From the NCBI GenBank assembly GCA_947446625.1, contig CANFIE010000168.1, positions 1 to 8,114 on the forward strand: a DNA stretch of 8,114 nucleotides. Direction: 5' to 3'. Below are positions 1 to 7,319 of this stretch, piece by piece (within the stretch, counting starts at the first letter, position 1; every line of letters starts with the position of its first letter). A program made the translations under genes and the position numbers. The stretch is from Acetobacteraceae bacterium (GTDB taxonomy: Bacteria; Pseudomonadota; Alphaproteobacteria; Acetobacterales; Acetobacteraceae). The notes beneath the pieces are model-generated. The model was not told the DNA's origin and made no database searches. It saw only the letters and a list, made by a program, of their open reading frames with translations.

Positions 1-1653
1 AAAGCGCTGGCCCACCGGCCGCCACAGCCCCTCGGCCGAAACCCCGGCGAACATCGGCTCCAGCAACCCCGCCGTCACCCGGCCGAACACATCGGGTGCC
101 GGGTTCCAAATCCGCTCGGCATACAGCGCCGGCATGCTGCTGGTACCGCGCCGGGCATAGCGCCCCACATCGCTGCGCACATGCGGCAGCACGCTGTTGG
201 AAGGCAGCCCGCCGGCCAAATTCCCCAGCACCGCCTGCGAAACGCTGCCGGCCAGCGCCACCCCCGCGCCCAATTCCACCCTGGCCCCCGCCGCCAGCGC
301 CAATTGCCAGCGCGCCCCGGTGCGCGGGTCCCCCAACTGCACCGGCAGGCGCGGCGCCACGCCCCAATCCAGCCAGGGTATGGCAAGGCTGGGCGCATCC
401 AGCTTCGCCCGCTCCGGCCAGCCCACCTCCGCCGCCGGCTCCAGCCGAGCGCTGGCCAGCACTTCCTCGGCGCTGCCCTGGCCCTGGCTGCCCGCCTCCA
501 TCGCCTGGCGCAGCACCACCAGCCGGGCCAGCACCGCGCCCTGGCGCCGCCATTCCACCCGCAGCGTCTCCACCTGCGGCGGCAGCACCGGCTGCAACGC
601 CCGCGCCACCCGCCCCGCCACCTGGCTCAGCCGCCGAAACCGCCCACCCGTCACCTGCACCCGCGCCTCGGCCCCCTGCACGGCAAAGCCCAGCGGCCGA
701 AACCCCGCCCGCCGCAGCGCCGCCAGCGCGGCCTCGCGCCCATCCGCCACCGGCTCGGCTTCCACCACCGCAGGCCGCGCCGGCATCGCCAGCAGCGTCA
801 CCACCGGCAGCATTGGCGGCGCCGCGGCATTGAACCGCAGCGAAACCCGCAGCAAGGCATCCGTCCCGTGCAGGAAATACGCCCCCACGTCGACATGCTC
901 GTCCTGCCACTGCAGCCCGGCATTCACCCGGCTGGCCGCCCGCCCGCGCAACAGGCCCGAGCGCAGATCCCGCCCCGGCCAGCCGCCCCGCTCATCGCGC
1001 AGCGCATCGCCAGAAAACTCCAGCTTGCCGCGCAGCCCCGCCACCCCCAGCAGCGGCGGCATATGCCACTCCACCCCGCCGAATAGCGCCACATCCCGCC
1101 CGCGAAAATAGCTGCCCAGCGCCGGCGTGCCACCCTGGCCCACATTGCGGCTGCGGTTGCCCAGCAGCGGCAGGTTGGGCAGGTCGGCGGCGCTGCCCAG
1201 CCGGCCCCAGCCCAGCCCCAGGCTCACATCCACCGCCCAGAAGCGCTTCGACGCCACCAGGTACTCGCCACCATAAATCCCGGTGCCAATGGCGTCCTGC
1301 ACCCCCACCGCCAGCGCCGGCCACCAATCGCCCTCGCGCAACAGCCGCAGCTTGGCGTCAAAGGCGCGATCGATCGCATGGCCATGCCCGGCGGTGCCGT
1401 TCAGCCGATTGGCCAGCCGAAACGTCGCCTCCAGAAACGGCAACCCCTGCACGGTCAGAAAGTAGAATTCCCGCTGCCGTCGCAGCGCCGCCCCGGCTTC
1501 CAGGCTGCCATCCTCGCGCATCCGGGCGGTGCGCGTCTCCAGCAACCCCACCCCGCCAAAGCCGCCGCCACTCGGCGCGTAATCCTGCGCGGCGGCAGGC
1601 CATGCCAGCGCCAGCCCCAACCAGGCCAGCACCAGCCAGCCGCGCCAGCTCAC
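1..1653 (-). CDS. YjbH/GfcD-family (DUF940) outer-membrane polysaccharide protein, 3' end cut by window edge
   Basis: I translated this gene by hand: 551 codons are open from a GTG at 1653-1651 to base 1 with no stop. The family (YjbH in yjbEFGH, GfcD in the group 4 capsule operon) takes part in exopolysaccharide or capsule export at the outer membrane. Residues 1-22 look like a signal peptide (hydrophobic run, then AAA before Q23-D24) with no lipobox cysteine. Family-typical stretches follow: FGGVGLLETRTARM at 32-45, LPFLEATFRLANRLN at 71-85, a stretch with KLRLLREGD and GTGIYGGEYLVASKRF at 101-138, and LPSNSVLPHVRSD at 483-495. The alternating aromatic and polar pattern suits a beta-barrel. 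The GTG overlaps the TGA of the upstream SLBB gene by four bases, so the two are probably translationally coupled; this overlap and the signal peptide fix the start. Homologues are usually around 650-750 residues, so roughly the last fifth is probably missing. The family call is firm; the exact role is not. Confidence 0.9.
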   Translation of the reverse strand, partial: MSWRGWLVLAWLGLALAWPAAAQDYAPSGGGFGGVGLLETRTARMREDGSLEAGAALRRQREFYFLTVQGLPFLEATFRLANRLNGTAGHGHAIDRAFDAKLRLLREGDWWPALAVGVQDAIGTGIYGGEYLVASKRFWAVDVSLGLGWGRLGSAADLPNLPLLGNRSRNVGQGGTPALGSYFRGRDVALFGGVEWHMPPLLGVAGLRGKLEFSGDALRDERGGWPGRDLRSGLLRGRAASRVNAGLQWQDEHVDVGAYFLHGTDALLRVSLRFNAAAPPMLPVVTLLAMPARPAVVEAEPVADGREAALAALRRAGFRPLGFAVQGAEARVQVTGGRFRRLSQVAGRVARALQPVLPPQVETLRVEWRRQGAVLARLVVLRQAMEAGSQGQGSAEEVLASARLEPAAEVGWPERAKLDAPSLAIPWLDWGVAPRLPVQLGDPRTGARWQLALAAGARVELGAGVALAGSVSQAVLGNLAGGLPSNSVLPHVRSDVGRYARRGTSSMPALYAERIWNPAPDVFGRVTAGLLEPMFAGVSAEGLWRPVGQRF

Positions 1654-4475
1654 CGCCCCAGGCCGCCAAGCCCGGCACCCACCAGCGCCACGGTGGAAAG
1701 GCTGACCAGAGACTGGTTCACCAAGGTCGAAAGCTCGCGGATCGTGCCCCAGGTCTCAAATGGCGAAGGGTCCTGCGGCACCACCACCAGCGAACCCGGC
1801 GGCACCGGCGGCCCGGGAAACTGCCAATTCCCCAACCCGGCAGGCACCGACTGCCCATTGGGCAGCACCACAAAGGCGCGCGAGGCATCGGCAAAGCGCT
1901 GCTCGCCCCCCGCCGCCCGCACATAATCCCCGGCCTTCATGCCGGTGCTGAATTGCAGGCTGCCCGGGTTCAGCACCGCCCCCACCACCGTCACCTCGGC
2001 CGGGCGCTTCGGCATGGCAATCAGGTCGCCCGGCTCCAGCAGCACATCCAGCTCCGGCCGGCTGGCCAGCAGCACCGGGTTGGCCTCCACCACCATCCGC
2101 CCCGCCGCCGGGGTATTGCGCAGCGAGGTAGCCAATTGCCGCCCCGCCTGCACCGCCCCGCCCAGGTCCAGCGGCCCGGAAAGCCCGGCCAGCGCCTGGC
2201 CCGAGGCCACCTGCATCATCGCCTGTTCCAACTGCGTCGCGGTGCGCCGAAACCCCTCCTGCTGGCGCAACCGCAGGCTGGCCCGGCTGAACACCGCGCC
2301 ATAGGGAAAGGCCTGCGGCGTCAGCCCACCGGCCCGGGCAATCACCTCGGAAAGCCGCTCACCGCGCCGAATGTCATAGACCCCAGGCCGCAGGAATTCC
2401 CCCAGCAGCGTCACCGGCCCCAAATCCCGGTCCGAGAACCCACGCGGCAGCCGCACCGCATCGCGCGGAGACAGCCGAATGGCGGCGAAGTTCCGGCTGC
2501 GCAAATCCAGCAATTGCCGGCTCAGCACCATGGTCGCCGCCTGTTCGGCCGGCTCGCGGGCAAACTCCACCGCCGAGAGATCGGCCGTATCCGTCACCCC
2601 GCCCGCCGCCGCCAGCACCGCATCCAGCCCGGTGTCATTCACCACGGGGTACAACCCCGGCAGCCGCACCTCGCCGCCCAGCAGCACGGTCTGGTCCAGC
2701 ACAAAGGTCAGCAACGCCGGGTAATCAATGAACACCTGCGGGCAGGTCAGCCGCCCGGCACTGTCCGGAAAGCCCGCGCCCCGGGCATGACCGTAGCGCT
2801 GCGGCGCGGTCTGCGCCGCCACGGCCAGCTGGGTCAGCGCCGGGCAATCCGGGCTATAGGCCGGCGGCTGCCCCGGCCCCTGCGCCGGCCCACCCTCGGG
2901 CGGCGCCCCGCCGCTGGTGGTGGCCGGCGGCGCCTGGCTGCCCGGCACCACCCCCACCGGCGGCGGCGGCGTGCCGCGCAGTGCCATCTGCACGGTCGGG
3001 CTGGCCAGCCACAGCACATCGGCCAGCCCCAGCAGAATCACCTCATCGCCCTCGCGCAGCGGCTGATCAGTCCGCCCCGCCAGCACCCGGCCCAGGTCAA
3101 ACGGCAGAAACCGCCGCGTCCGCGTCGTCGCATCCGTCCGCCAGATCACCCCCAGCCGAGGATACGGGTCCGCCCGCACCAGCCGCGCATCGGCCAGCAA
3201 GCCGCGCAAGGAAAGCCCGCGCCCGCCCGCCGCCCGCAGCACCGGCACCGCCACATGCCCGGCCAGCCGCAACTGCCCCGCCACCACATCGGCGCCGGGC
3301 CGCACCATCAGCAGGTCGCCACGCCGCACCGCATCGCGTGGCCCAATCTCACGGAAACTCCGCCGGCCATCATCCTCAGTGGTCTGCAGCAAAAACCGGC
3401 TGCCACTCGGCCGCATCGGCTCCCCGGCCAGGGCCAGCAGCGCGGCCAGCGGCGCCTGCGCCACCCCGGCGGGCAGCTCATAAATCCCCGGCCGGCTCAC
3501 CTCGCCACCCAGCGCCACCACGCCGCCCAGCGGTGGCACCAAAATCCGCTCGCCCTCACGCAGCCGCAAATCCGGCGCCGCGCCTTCCCCGGCCATCACC
3601 GGGTAAAGGTCCACCACCCGCCGCCCCTGCGGCCCTTCCACCCGTATCGCCCGCAGGCTGCCGCTGCGCTTCACCCCGCCCGCCGCCACCAGCGCATCCA
3701 GCACCGAGCCAAACGCCGTCAGCGCCTGCATCCCCGGCCGCGCCACCTCGCCGCCGACGAAGATCGCCACCTGCCGCACCTGGCCAATCGAGACGAACAC
3801 CTCCGAGCCGCTCAAATCCCGCGCCACCCGGGCAGCCAGGTCGGCACGCAATTCCGCCAGGCTCCGCCCCGCCGCCGGCAGCGGCGCCATCTCGGGCAGC
3901 ATCAGCGAGCCATCCCGCGTCACCCGCGCCGAAAACGAGGTCCGTACCCGGCCGCGGAACGTGACCACCACCTCGTCGTCACGCCCCACCACGTAATCCT
4001 CGGGCAGGCTGCCAAACGACATGCCCACCGCCCCGCCACCTGCCGGGGCCTGCAAATTGTCATAGCCAAACTGCCGCAGCAGCGGCGCCCCCGGCTCAGC
4101 CCGCGCCTGGAAAAACGCCTCGGCCGGCGAACCCGGCTCCGCCGCCACCGGCGCCGGCGGCACCCAGGCCGGCGCTGGCGCTGGCGCGGTGGGCGAGGCA
4201 GCCGGCACCGGGCTGGGCATGGCCGGGCTGGTAGCCGGCGCCGGCATGCCCGGCGTCACGCTGCGCCCGCTGCCCGCGGCATCAATGATCCGCTGCAAAA
4301 TCTCCTGCTGCGCCGCCGGCGGCAGGCTGGGCAGCGCCCCACCGCCCGGCAGGGTGGAGGGCAGCGCCGGCGGGCTCAGCAGCCCAGACTGTCCCAGGGC
4401 CTGCCCCAGGGCCAAGCCCGGCAGCACCAGCAACCACACCAACAGCAGCGAGCGAAAGGGGGGAATGAGCAGCAA
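1650..4475 (-). CDS. Large multi-SLBB polysaccharide export protein (OPX/Wza class), 941 residues
   Basis: This is probably the periplasmic and outer-membrane conduit for the polysaccharide. Residues 1-24 form a signal peptide (basic R8, hydrophobic 10-23). An Ala/Pro-rich linker spans about 70-113. The Poly_export domain starts near 158 (PEDYVVGRDDEVVVTFRG) and runs to about 232. Six SLBB-like units follow, recognised by a G-x-V-x-x-P-G turn and a later AxGG: about 236-268, 319-353, 400-432 (divergent), 596-640, 688-731 and 828-870. A Pro/Gly-rich insert at 500-590 carries C544 and C578, apparently the only cysteines. The C-terminus (921-940) is weakly hydrophobic, which may be a membrane helix as in Wza. 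Wza has about 380 residues, so this protein is far longer. The start is uncertain: TTG at 4475-4473 is the best codon for keeping a full signal peptide, an in-frame TAA at 4493-4491 closes the frame upstream, and no Shine-Dalgarno sequence sits at normal spacing. It is the first gene of the minus-strand operon. Confidence 0.9.
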   Translation of the reverse strand: MLLIPPFRSLLLVWLLVLPGLALGQALGQSGLLSPPALPSTLPGGGALPSLPPAAQQEILQRIIDAAGSGRSVTPGMPAPATSPAMPSPVPAASPTAPAPAPAWVPPAPVAAEPGSPAEAFFQARAEPGAPLLRQFGYDNLQAPAGGGAVGMSFGSLPEDYVVGRDDEVVVTFRGRVRTSFSARVTRDGSLMLPEMAPLPAAGRSLAELRADLAARVARDLSGSEVFVSIGQVRQVAIFVGGEVARPGMQALTAFGSVLDALVAAGGVKRSGSLRAIRVEGPQGRRVVDLYPVMAGEGAAPDLRLREGERILVPPLGGVVALGGEVSRPGIYELPAGVAQAPLAALLALAGEPMRPSGSRFLLQTTEDDGRRSFREIGPRDAVRRGDLLMVRPGADVVAGQLRLAGHVAVPVLRAAGGRGLSLRGLLADARLVRADPYPRLGVIWRTDATTRTRRFLPFDLGRVLAGRTDQPLREGDEVILLGLADVLWLASPTVQMALRGTPPPPVGVVPGSQAPPATTSGGAPPEGGPAQGPGQPPAYSPDCPALTQLAVAAQTAPQRYGHARGAGFPDSAGRLTCPQVFIDYPALLTFVLDQTVLLGGEVRLPGLYPVVNDTGLDAVLAAAGGVTDTADLSAVEFAREPAEQAATMVLSRQLLDLRSRNFAAIRLSPRDAVRLPRGFSDRDLGPVTLLGEFLRPGVYDIRRGERLSEVIARAGGLTPQAFPYGAVFSRASLRLRQQEGFRRTATQLEQAMMQVASGQALAGLSGPLDLGGAVQAGRQLATSLRNTPAAGRMVVEANPVLLASRPELDVLLEPGDLIAMPKRPAEVTVVGAVLNPGSLQFSTGMKAGDYVRAAGGEQRFADASRAFVVLPNGQSVPAGLGNWQFPGPPVPPGSLVVVPQDPSPFETWGTIRELSTLVNQSLVSLSTVALVGAGLGGLGR

Positions 4476-4542
4476 CCACAGGCACAGGGGTTAACCAAGC
4501 CGCCGTTACCTCCCGCCCTGGAGGCGGCCGGGGGGCCCTGGC

Positions 4543-4571
4543 GCAACCCAGCGGCGAATTCCCCGGGTTGC
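4543..4571. repeat. 7-bp inverted repeat in the divergent intergenic region
   Basis: GCAACCC at 4543-4549 is exactly matched by GGGTTGC at 4565-4571, with a 15-base loop. It lies just downstream of the predicted minus-strand promoter and overlaps the -35 candidate of the plus-strand one. It could be an operator for a regulator of both operons or a hairpin in the SLBB leader. A seven-base repeat in GC-rich DNA can also arise by chance. Confidence 0.35.
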
Positions 4572-4595
4572 CACAATCATAAGCCCCGATATTGT
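4568..4595 (+). promoter_or_regulatory. Candidate sigma-70-like promoter for the heparinase/Wzz operon
   Basis: TTGCCA at 4568-4573 is a -35 candidate. A 16-base spacer separates it from TATTGT at 4590-4595, a -10 candidate matching four of six consensus bases. Transcription would start near 4602, only a few bases before the ATG at 4606. The 20 bases before that ATG hold no purine-rich Shine-Dalgarno sequence, which fits a leaderless or nearly leaderless mRNA. This is motif reading only. Confidence 0.4.
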
Positions 4596-4606
4596 TCCAA
4601 TTGCAA
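4576..4606 (-). promoter_or_regulatory. Candidate sigma-70-like promoter for the SLBB/YjbH operon
   Basis: Read on the minus strand, TATGAT (complement of 4576-4581) matches five of six -10 consensus bases. TTGCAA (complement of 4601-4606) lies 19 bases upstream as a weak -35 with a long spacer. Transcription would start near 4569, giving a leader of about 94 bases before the TTG at 4475. The element interleaves with the plus-strand promoter candidate, so the two operons could compete or be controlled together. Confidence 0.4.
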
Positions 4607-4607
4607 T
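4600..4607. promoter_or_regulatory. ATTGCAAT palindrome over the lyase start codon
   Basis: A perfect eight-base palindrome covers the predicted plus-strand transcription start, the first two bases of the ATG at 4606 and the weak minus-strand -35. It stands out in an AT-richer island within otherwise extremely GC-rich DNA. A regulator binding here could affect both directions. No known regulator site was matched. Confidence 0.25.
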
Positions 4608-6384
4608 GTCGTATCGACTTCCCCTGCCGCTGCTGCTGGATGCCGCCTGGCGGCTCGGCCCGCGGCCGGTTTTCTGGGCCGCCTGGCACCGCGCCCCGCT
4701 GGGCCAGGCCCTGCTGCGCCGCGCTTTGGCCAACCCATCCGCCGCCACGCCCACCGCGCCCTGGCCCAGCACCGCCCCGCCCGAGCCGCCGCCCAACCTC
4801 CCCACCGCCCACACCGCCGCCATCCTCAGCCGCGCCGCCCAGCTTCACGCCACCCTGGCCAGCCCACCCAACTGGCACGGCGCCTACCCCGCCAGCCAAC
4901 CCGCCGCCTCGCTCAACCTGTTCCACGCCGGAGACATCCGGCCCATCTGGGAACGCAACCGCTGGGCCGAACTCCCCCTGCTCGCCCAAGCCCAACGCTT
5001 GGCGCCAGTTGCCAACCACGCTGCCCAGGCCCAGGCCCTGCTGGCCGACTGGTGCCACCAAAACCCCGCCTTCCGTGGCCCCAATTGGGCCTGCGGGCAG
5101 GAAGCCGCCTTGCGCACCCTGCATCTCTGCCTCGCCCTGGCCCTGCTCGGCGCCGCGCCCAACCCCGGCGCCCAGGCGCTGCTCACCCTGCACGCCCAGC
5201 GCATCGCCGCCGCCCCCGGCTACGCCGCCGCGCAGGACAACAACCACCCCATCTCGGAAGCCGCCGGCCTGCTCGCCATCGGCCTCGCCCTCGGCCAACC
5301 TCCGCTCATCCGGCGCGGCACCGCCCGGCTGAACCGCCACATCCTGCGCCTGGTCAGCCCCTGCGGCGCCTTCGCCCAGGCCTCCACCGGCTATCACCGC
5401 CTGCTGCTGGATGTCGTCGCCCTCACCCAATGGCTCGCCCAGCACCACGCCCACCCCGGCCTCTCCCCCGCCGCCCGCACCCGCATGGCCGCCGCCACCA
5501 CCCTGCTCTGGCGCCTCACCTGCCCCAGCACCGGCGCCACCCCCCGCCTCGGCCACCAGGATGGTTCCGCCTTCGCCGACCTCGCCCTCGCCGGCCCCAA
5601 CGACGCCCGCCCCAGCCTGGAACGCGCCGCCCGCCTCTTCCTCGGCCACGGCGCCGGCCTCGGCCCCGAACCCGGCTGCGCCTGGCTCACCCTGCCCACC
5701 CCACACCCCGGCAAGGGCTTCACCTCTTCCCCCCACTGGCAGGCGGCGGGGCTGCAAGGCTGGGCCACCCCCAGCGCCCGCGCCTTCCTGCGCACCGGCC
5801 CACTCCGCTTCCGCCCGGCGCATGCGGACCTCCTCCACCTCGACCTTTGGGACCACGCCGGCAACCTGCTCAGGGATGGCGGCACCGGCGCCTACAACCC
5901 GCCCCCCGCCCAGGGCTGGTGGCTGCACGCCCTGGCCGGCAGCACCGGCCACAACAGCATCACCTTCAACGACGCCGAGCAGATGCCCCGCCTCTCCCGC
6001 TTCCTCTTCGCCCGCTGGCCCGCCGCCGGCCCGCTGCCCCAGGGCGGCTGGGTCCGAGACCACCACGGCAACCACCACAGCCGCACCGTCACGCCCAACG
6101 ACAACACCTGGCTTATCGAGGACCACATCGCCGGCCCCTTCCGCCACCTGGCGCTGCGCTGGCGCCTGGCCGCCGAGGACTGGCGCCTCACCCCCACCGG
6201 CATCACCAGCCCCCGCGCCAGCCTCAGCCTCACCGCCAATGCCCCGCTCACCCTCAGCCTGGAACAGGGCTGGGAAAGCCCGGCCTATGGCCAGGTGAAA
6301 CCCGCCCCGGTGCTGGTGGCCCGCGCCCGCGCCCCCGTCAGCCGCCTCGCCACCCTGGTCAACCTCACCACCCCGGCTGGTTGA
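4606..6384 (+). CDS. Heparinase II/III-family protein (putative polysaccharide lyase)
   Basis: The family cleaves uronic-acid-containing polysaccharides by beta-elimination, and members recur in exopolysaccharide clusters, where they may trim or recycle the polymer. The protein has 592 residues. An alpha-helical N-terminal region spans about 65-340 and a beta-rich C-terminal heparinase II/III domain about 385-590. Conserved-looking sites are NWACGQEAALR at 160-170, DNNHPISE at 211-218, STGYHRLLLD at 260-269 and GHNSITFND at 448-456. N213 (or H214), Y263 and H449 are candidates for the catalytic Asn/His, Tyr and His of the family; this assignment is by motif, not alignment. I see no signal peptide, because the only N-terminal hydrophobic run is short and broken by D12. 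ATG 4606 is the only standard start, since upstream in-frame codons back to a TAA at 4492 include no ATG, GTG or TTG. It heads the plus-strand operon, 44 bases before the Wzz gene. Codons are strongly C-ending. Substrate unknown. Confidence 0.88.
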   Translation: MSYRLPLPLLLDAAWRLGPRPVFWAAWHRAPLGQALLRRALANPSAATPTAPWPSTAPPEPPPNLPTAHTAAILSRAAQLHATLASPPNWHGAYPASQPAASLNLFHAGDIRPIWERNRWAELPLLAQAQRLAPVANHAAQAQALLADWCHQNPAFRGPNWACGQEAALRTLHLCLALALLGAAPNPGAQALLTLHAQRIAAAPGYAAAQDNNHPISEAAGLLAIGLALGQPPLIRRGTARLNRHILRLVSPCGAFAQASTGYHRLLLDVVALTQWLAQHHAHPGLSPAARTRMAAATTLLWRLTCPSTGATPRLGHQDGSAFADLALAGPNDARPSLERAARLFLGHGAGLGPEPGCAWLTLPTPHPGKGFTSSPHWQAAGLQGWATPSARAFLRTGPLRFRPAHADLLHLDLWDHAGNLLRDGGTGAYNPPPAQGWWLHALAGSTGHNSITFNDAEQMPRLSRFLFARWPAAGPLPQGGWVRDHHGNHHSRTVTPNDNTWLIEDHIAGPFRHLALRWRLAAEDWRLTPTGITSPRASLSLTANAPLTLSLEQGWESPAYGQVKPAPVLVARARAPVSRLATLVNLTTPAG

Positions 6385-6416
6385 AATCTTCCCCGCCCCG
6401 GCCCAGGCTATGATCC

Positions 6417-6421
6417 GGGAG
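6417..6421 (+). promoter_or_regulatory. Ribosome binding site of the Wzz-like gene
   Basis: GGGAG lies seven bases before the ATG at 6429. It is the only well-placed Shine-Dalgarno sequence in the window and supports this start. The 44-base gap before the gene holds no visible terminator, which fits co-transcription with the lyase gene. Confidence 0.65.
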
Positions 6422-6428
6422 CCAAACA

Positions 6429-7319
6429 ATGCTGCTTGAGGAGTTGTTACGCGCGTTATGGGCGCTGCGCTGGCGGCTGGCGCGGCTGGCGGCGCTCGGC
6501 TTCACCCTGGCCGCCGCCCTCATCCTGCTCTGGCCGCGCAGCTACGCCGCCCGCGCCGTGGTCGCCCCGGCCGAAACCACCGGCATGGCCACCTCCGCCC
6601 TGCTCGCCCCGGCCACGCTGCTGCAAAACGCCGGCCTGCTCGACAATCGCCCCGGCGGCAACTTCGCCATCTACCTCGACGCTTTGCGTTCCGCCGAAGC
6701 CGTGGAAATGCTCGCCCGCGACACCACCCTCCTCCCCCACCTGTCGGAGCAACGCGGCAGCGGCCTCACCGGCACCCTGCGCACCCTGCTCGGCCTGCGG
6801 GTCGAGGCCGATCTCGACGACGCCCGCACCTGGCTCGACCGCAACCTCGCCATCACCCAAAGCGTCGCCAGCATCACCTTCAGCCTGGAACTGAAGCACC
6901 CCAACCGCCCCGCCGCGCTCGACGCCCTGCAACGCCTGCACCGCTACGCCGAAGCCAAGGTCCGCACCGACCTGGCCGACCTCGCCGCCCGCCGCGTGGC
7001 CGCGCTGCGCACCCAGTTGGAAACCGAAACCGACCTTTTCGTCCGCCAAAGCCTCTACGAACTCCTCGGCCAGCAGCAACGCGCCGGGGTGGTGCTGCGC
7101 GCCGACCAAACCGTGGCCGCCCGCGTCGTCTCGGCGCCTTCGGTGGAGCAGCGCCCCTCCACCCCCAACCGCCCGCTGCTGCTGCTGCTGCTAGCCCTGG
7201 TGCTGCCACTGGCAATACTGGGCGGCACCACCGCGGCGCTGCTGCTGGGCTGGCAACCCCGCCCCAGCCAAGCCGCGCTGCCCAACCTCTGGCGCGCCAC
7301 CCTGGCTCGCTTCCGGTGA
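6429..7319 (+). CDS. Wzz-type chain-length determinant / polysaccharide co-polymerase, without kinase domain
   Basis: This 296-residue inner-membrane protein would control polymer length and link polymerisation to export by the SLBB protein. A basic N-terminus is followed by a first membrane segment at about 19-36. The periplasmic part, about 37-247, includes AIYLDALRSAEAVEMLARD (80-98) and LELKHPNRPAALDALQRLH (153-171), both typical of Wzz domains, and a long charged helix at about 175-215 likely to form a coiled coil. A proline-rich stretch (SAPSVEQRPSTPNRP, 235-249) leads into the second membrane segment at about 250-273, as in Wzz proteins. Only about 22 residues follow, with no Walker motifs or tyrosine cluster, so this is not a Wzc-type fusion. 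Any kinase would have to be a separate gene. A GGGAG ribosome site supports the ATG. The stop overlaps the next gene by four bases. Confidence 0.87.
   Translation: MLLEELLRALWALRWRLARLAALGFTLAAALILLWPRSYAARAVVAPAETTGMATSALLAPATLLQNAGLLDNRPGGNFAIYLDALRSAEAVEMLARDTTLLPHLSEQRGSGLTGTLRTLLGLRVEADLDDARTWLDRNLAITQSVASITFSLELKHPNRPAALDALQRLHRYAEAKVRTDLADLAARRVAALRTQLETETDLFVRQSLYELLGQQQRAGVVLRADQTVAARVVSAPSVEQRPSTPNRPLLLLLLALVLPLAILGGTTAALLLGWQPRPSQAALPNLWRATLARFR

Noticed and set aside
96..1111. Pro/Ala/Arg-rich plus-strand frames at the left end.
   Set aside because: They are antisense to the YjbH-family gene, whose conserved motifs run continuously through the region.
4376..4498. A small cysteine-rich leader peptide of about 40 residues beginning at a TTG (4498-4496) ten bases after the misplaced GGGAGG.
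   Set aside because: The cysteines arise from reading the CTG leucine codons of the SLBB signal peptide one base out of frame (TGC). The good ribosome-site spacing is noted, but nothing else supports a peptide.
1602..6413. A 1603-residue open frame on the plus strand, antisense to the SLBB gene and out of frame with the lyase gene.
   Set aside because: Its product is low-complexity, rich in Arg, Pro, His and Gln, with no domain. Stop-poor GC-rich DNA opposite real genes gives such frames. It crosses two well-recognised genes and the intergenic region.
4282..6429. A 715-residue open frame on the minus strand opposite the lyase gene.
   Set aside because: Gly/Ala/Val/Glu-rich shadow of the heparinase-family gene, whose motifs are clear on the other strand.
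7176..7193. A run of five CTG codons plus CTA, considered as a phase-variable repeat.
   Set aside because: It is a three-base repeat in frame, encoding leucines of the second membrane segment of the Wzz-like protein. Length change would not shift the frame.
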